NCBI GenBank assembly: GCA_028704215.1
Contig: JAQVLJ010000008.1
Span: forward strand, 1 to 19,486
Source of the DNA: Clostridia bacterium
Lineage (GTDB): Bacteria; Bacillota; Clostridia; Christensenellales; UBA1242
DNA length: 19,486 bases
Direction: 5' to 3'
Positions within the stretch are counted from its first letter, which is position 1, and each line of letters begins with the position of its first letter. The position numbers and the translations under genes were made by a program. Shown in pieces: positions 17,665 through 19,486 of the stretch. The notes under the pieces are model-generated. The model did no database searches, was not told the DNA's origin, and saw only the letters and a program-made list of their open reading frames with translations.

Positions 17665-18198
17665 ATGTTTGAAAATATTTACAAAAAAAAATATGGAGAA
17701 TTGATAAAGTCCATTTTGTTTGATATCGTTATGGCATTTATGTACACATTGGCTTTACTGGTGGTTTATTGTATTATATTTGGTTACAAGCCATACATTG
17801 TTTTGACAGGCAGTATGATTCCTACGTTTTATCCAGGGGATATAGTAATGGTGCATAAACAAGATGTGTATATAGAAGGAGACATTCTTACTTGTTCAAC
17901 AGGAACGGACAGTTATGTAACACACAAATTGATACATATCACAGAAAGCGGTTATTACGTTACAAAAGGGGAGGCCAATGATTCACCTGATGGCGAAAGA
18001 GATCCTTCTACTGTAATAGGAAAAGTAACCTATATTATTCCAAAACTAGGTACAGTATACGATTTTGTACGTGACAATTGGATGTTAGTTTTGAGCATGA
18101 TATCGGTAATGATAGCGCTTGGCTACTTAGTAAAAGAAGAATTGAACATGTGGAAATATCCAGTTTACTATGAACGAGTAGATAGTATGCCACAATAA
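17665..18198 (+). CDS. sipW: Signal peptidase I, SipW (ER) type
   Basis: The 177-residue membrane serine protease cleaves signal peptides on the outer face of the membrane. There is an N-terminal membrane segment at about residues 19-41 and a second near 140-158. The catalytic serine is S50 in TGSMIPT. The general base position is H87 in VTHKLI, a histidine where ordinary bacterial enzymes have lysine, which defines the SipW/Sec11-like type. GEANDSPDGE (D106, D109) supplies the conserved aspartates. The ribosome site AGGAG (17654-17658) overlaps the TAG stop of the giant gene, six bases before the ATG, so it is probably co-translated with it. In Bacillus subtilis SipW matures TasA and TapA; here a TasA-like gene follows directly, which makes that protein the likely substrate. 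The giant lipoprotein has a lipobox and would instead use signal peptidase II. Confidence 0.93.
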   Translation: MFENIYKKKYGELIKSILFDIVMAFMYTLALLVVYCIIFGYKPYIVLTGSMIPTFYPGDIVMVHKQDVYIEGDILTCSTGTDSYVTHKLIHITESGYYVTKGEANDSPDGERDPSTVIGKVTYIIPKLGTVYDFVRDNWMLVLSMISVMIALGYLVKEELNMWKYPVYYERVDSMPQ

Positions 18199-18214
18199 AC
18201 ATGACAGATAATGT

Positions 18215-18244
18215 TTGATTATGAAGAATAATATATGATATAAT
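18215..18244 (+). promoter_or_regulatory. Promoter of the TasA-like gene
   Basis: TTGATT (18215-18220) and an extended -10 TGATATAAT (TATAAT at 18239-18244) are 18 bp apart. Transcription would start near 18251, about 16 nt before the start codon and just before the ribosome binding site. This lets the TasA-like protein be made in excess of the peptidase. Confidence 0.65.
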
Positions 18245-18266
18245 AATAAGTTACGGAGGAAAAACA

Positions 18267-18878
18267 TTGTATAACAAAAAAATAAATCTCAATTTTATTT
18301 TGACATGTTTGATTACATTTGCTGTGGTTGGACTGAGTTTTGTTTTGTTCTATAATGTAACAATGGCTTATTTTAAAGACCAAAAATCTGCAAGTGCAAC
18401 AATTAATTTTGGTGCAGTAGGTGTTGAATGGTCCAATTCGAGCAGTAGTTCGGTCACTCCATCAATGACTTTTTATAAAGAATCAAATTTTACCACTTCT
18501 GTTAGCACAAACAACTTGTCAGATTTGGTAAAAGGCAAAACTTATTATTTTGGAAACAATGAATTGTTCATACGCAACACAGGTGGCACAGCAATGTATA
18601 TGCGCATCAGCATAACATTTGAAGCACAAGCGAGCAACTTTACGTTTAGTTTTACTAATTGGACGAAAGTTGGAGACTATTACTATTATACAAATGGCAC
18701 AAGTTATTTGGTATCCGTAAGTGGAAGTGGTTATCTTGCGGTTGCAGGTAGTTTGGCGGTAGCAGACTTTGTCGGGGTAGTATCGGAAGAGATAGATATT
18801 ACACTCAACGCGAATGGAACACAAGTAATTAACAGTAATGTGGTATCAGACAACTTTGCTGCTCAATGGACTTCGTAG
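18267..18878 (+). CDS. TasA/camelysin-like SipW-dependent secreted protein
   Basis: The 203-residue exported protein has a signal sequence with a hydrophobic core at about residues 10-31, ending in TMA at 32-34 and followed by YFKDQKSASATINFG. The AYFxD plus short polar segment and a later G match the start of TasA, CalY/camelysin and other SipW substrates. Cleavage after A34 is predicted. The mature part is rich in S, T, V and aromatic residues and contains NNELFIRNTGGTAMYMRISITFE. This resembles the TasA-type stretch that places a structural G-x-x-x-M/L-x-x-x-I strand after a short loop. TasA proteins form extracellular fibres in biofilm matrix; a metalloprotease role claimed for camelysin is less sure. 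The start is TTG at 18267, seven bases after GGAGG (18255-18259). Its TAG stop overlaps the ribosome site of the next gene. Alternatives are another SipW-processed structural protein or a pilus-like subunit. Confidence 0.72.
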   Translation: MYNKKINLNFILTCLITFAVVGLSFVLFYNVTMAYFKDQKSASATINFGAVGVEWSNSSSSSVTPSMTFYKESNFTTSVSTNNLSDLVKGKTYYFGNNELFIRNTGGTAMYMRISITFEAQASNFTFSFTNWTKVGDYYYYTNGTSYLVSVSGSGYLAVAGSLAVADFVGVVSEEIDITLNANGTQVINSNVVSDNFAAQWTS

Positions 18879-18888
18879 GGGGTAAGTG

Positions 18889-19486
18889 ATGGCAGAAAAT
18901 GATGAAAAAGTAAAGAAAACTCCAAAAACCACAAAAACGCAACACAAAAAAGAAAAAGAGCAGGTTGTCACAGAAAAACAACCCGAAATACCAGAAAGTA
19001 AGAACGAAATAGAAATCGACAAATCTGAACAAAAATTAAATCCGTTACCAGAAAAAGATGTTGAAGATTATACTCCAAAATACACGGAGGACTCCAAATT
19101 TGACTCTAATTCAAAAATTAAAGGTTTGGATGACGATGATGTTGTAGTCGGTGGTGTATTGGTCGACCAAGAAGTACTCAAAACAACACGTGCGGACAAG
19201 TCTGAACGTCGAAAAAGCGTCATCATGTATATTATAATTGTATTACTCATATTGACTTGGCTTTTTATAGGTTTTATGTATTATCAGTACAAAAAAATTA
19301 CAGAGCAAAGCCAAGGCAATGGCAATATAATTTTGGAAGGCGAAGGGGAAGATGGCTTACTTGATTTTGCAGTATATAGCGCAAAATACGATGATGATGG
19401 CGCTCCAACTAGTTATCAAAGACTAACGCAATGGGATATGCCAGTTGGCATCCAAGGCGGAGTTTTGTATTATCTCAATTTGTGGG
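18889..19486 (+). CDS. Single-pass membrane protein, 3' end beyond window
   Basis: The frame opens at an ATG six bases after AGGGGG (18877-18882), which includes part of the TasA-like gene's stop codon, so translation is coupled. About 199 residues are visible. Residues 1-110 are highly charged, rich in K, E and D, low in complexity and probably disordered and cytoplasmic. A membrane segment follows at about residues 112-131 (MYIIIVLLILTWLFIGFMYY), flanked on the inner side by RRK. The external part begins with an acidic linker (LEGEGEDG) and LLDFAVYSAKYDDDG, then runs off the window. There is no SipW cleavage motif or lipobox. The family was not recognised. Position suggests an anchor, assembly or regulatory partner of the TasA-like protein, which is inference only. 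Confidence 0.8.
   Translation, partial: MAENDEKVKKTPKTTKTQHKKEKEQVVTEKQPEIPESKNEIEIDKSEQKLNPLPEKDVEDYTPKYTEDSKFDSNSKIKGLDDDDVVVGGVLVDQEVLKTTRADKSERRKSVIMYIIIVLLILTWLFIGFMYYQYKKITEQSQGNGNIILEGEGEDGLLDFAVYSAKYDDDGAPTSYQRLTQWDMPVGIQGGVLYYLNLW

Noticed and set aside
1..19486. TGA reassigned to tryptophan, since no gene ends in TGA
   Set aside because: Tryptophans are encoded by TGG, all genes are intact under the standard code, and ten stops are too few to show avoidance.
1..19486. CRISPR arrays, insertion sequences, tRNA or rRNA genes
   Set aside because: No regularly spaced direct repeats, transposase genes, terminal inverted repeats or cloverleaf sequences were seen on either strand.

Overview
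The window looks like chromosomal DNA of an AT-rich, single-membrane (Gram-positive type) bacterium, most likely an uncultured member of the Bacillota. The support is a low-GC composition with long A and T runs, strong AGGAGG-type ribosome binding sites, TTG and GTG starts, two lipoproteins with short N-terminal signal peptides, a SipW-type signal peptidase, and the pth-mfd-peptidylprolyl isomerase gene order known from Clostridia and Bacilli. Tryptophan is encoded by TGG and the standard code fits every gene. The species cannot be named from the sequence alone.

Layout. Positions 1-2280 on the minus strand hold a small XRE-family regulator and two consecutive CPBP-family intramembrane proteases; the second runs off the left edge. 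Positions 2281-2539 are a divergent promoter region. Positions 2540-8238 on the plus strand hold a housekeeping block: peptidyl-tRNA hydrolase (pth), transcription-repair coupling factor (mfd), and a SurA/PrsA-like foldase lipoprotein with its own promoter. A Nudix hydrolase (plus) and a small TM2-domain membrane protein (minus) then converge on a shared terminator near 9000. An extremely AT-rich spacer, including 77 bp without any G or C, separates these from the surface region.

The surface region (9559 to the right edge, all plus strand) is the most interesting part. It encodes a roughly 2,700-residue surface lipoprotein with an Ig-like N-terminus, about 23 diverged fibronectin-III-like repeats and a C-terminal GLUG beta-helix. 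Next come a SipW-type signal peptidase whose ribosome binding site overlaps the giant gene's stop codon, a TasA/camelysin-like secreted protein with its own promoter, and the start of an acidic single-pass membrane protein coupled to it. By analogy with the Bacillus subtilis sipW-tasA system, SipW would mature the TasA-like protein into an extracellular fibre or matrix component. The giant lipoprotein would be a long adhesive or scaffold stalk at the same surface. The foldase upstream would be a plausible general folding helper for such exported proteins. The functional links are inference; the gene identities rest on motifs visible in the translations.
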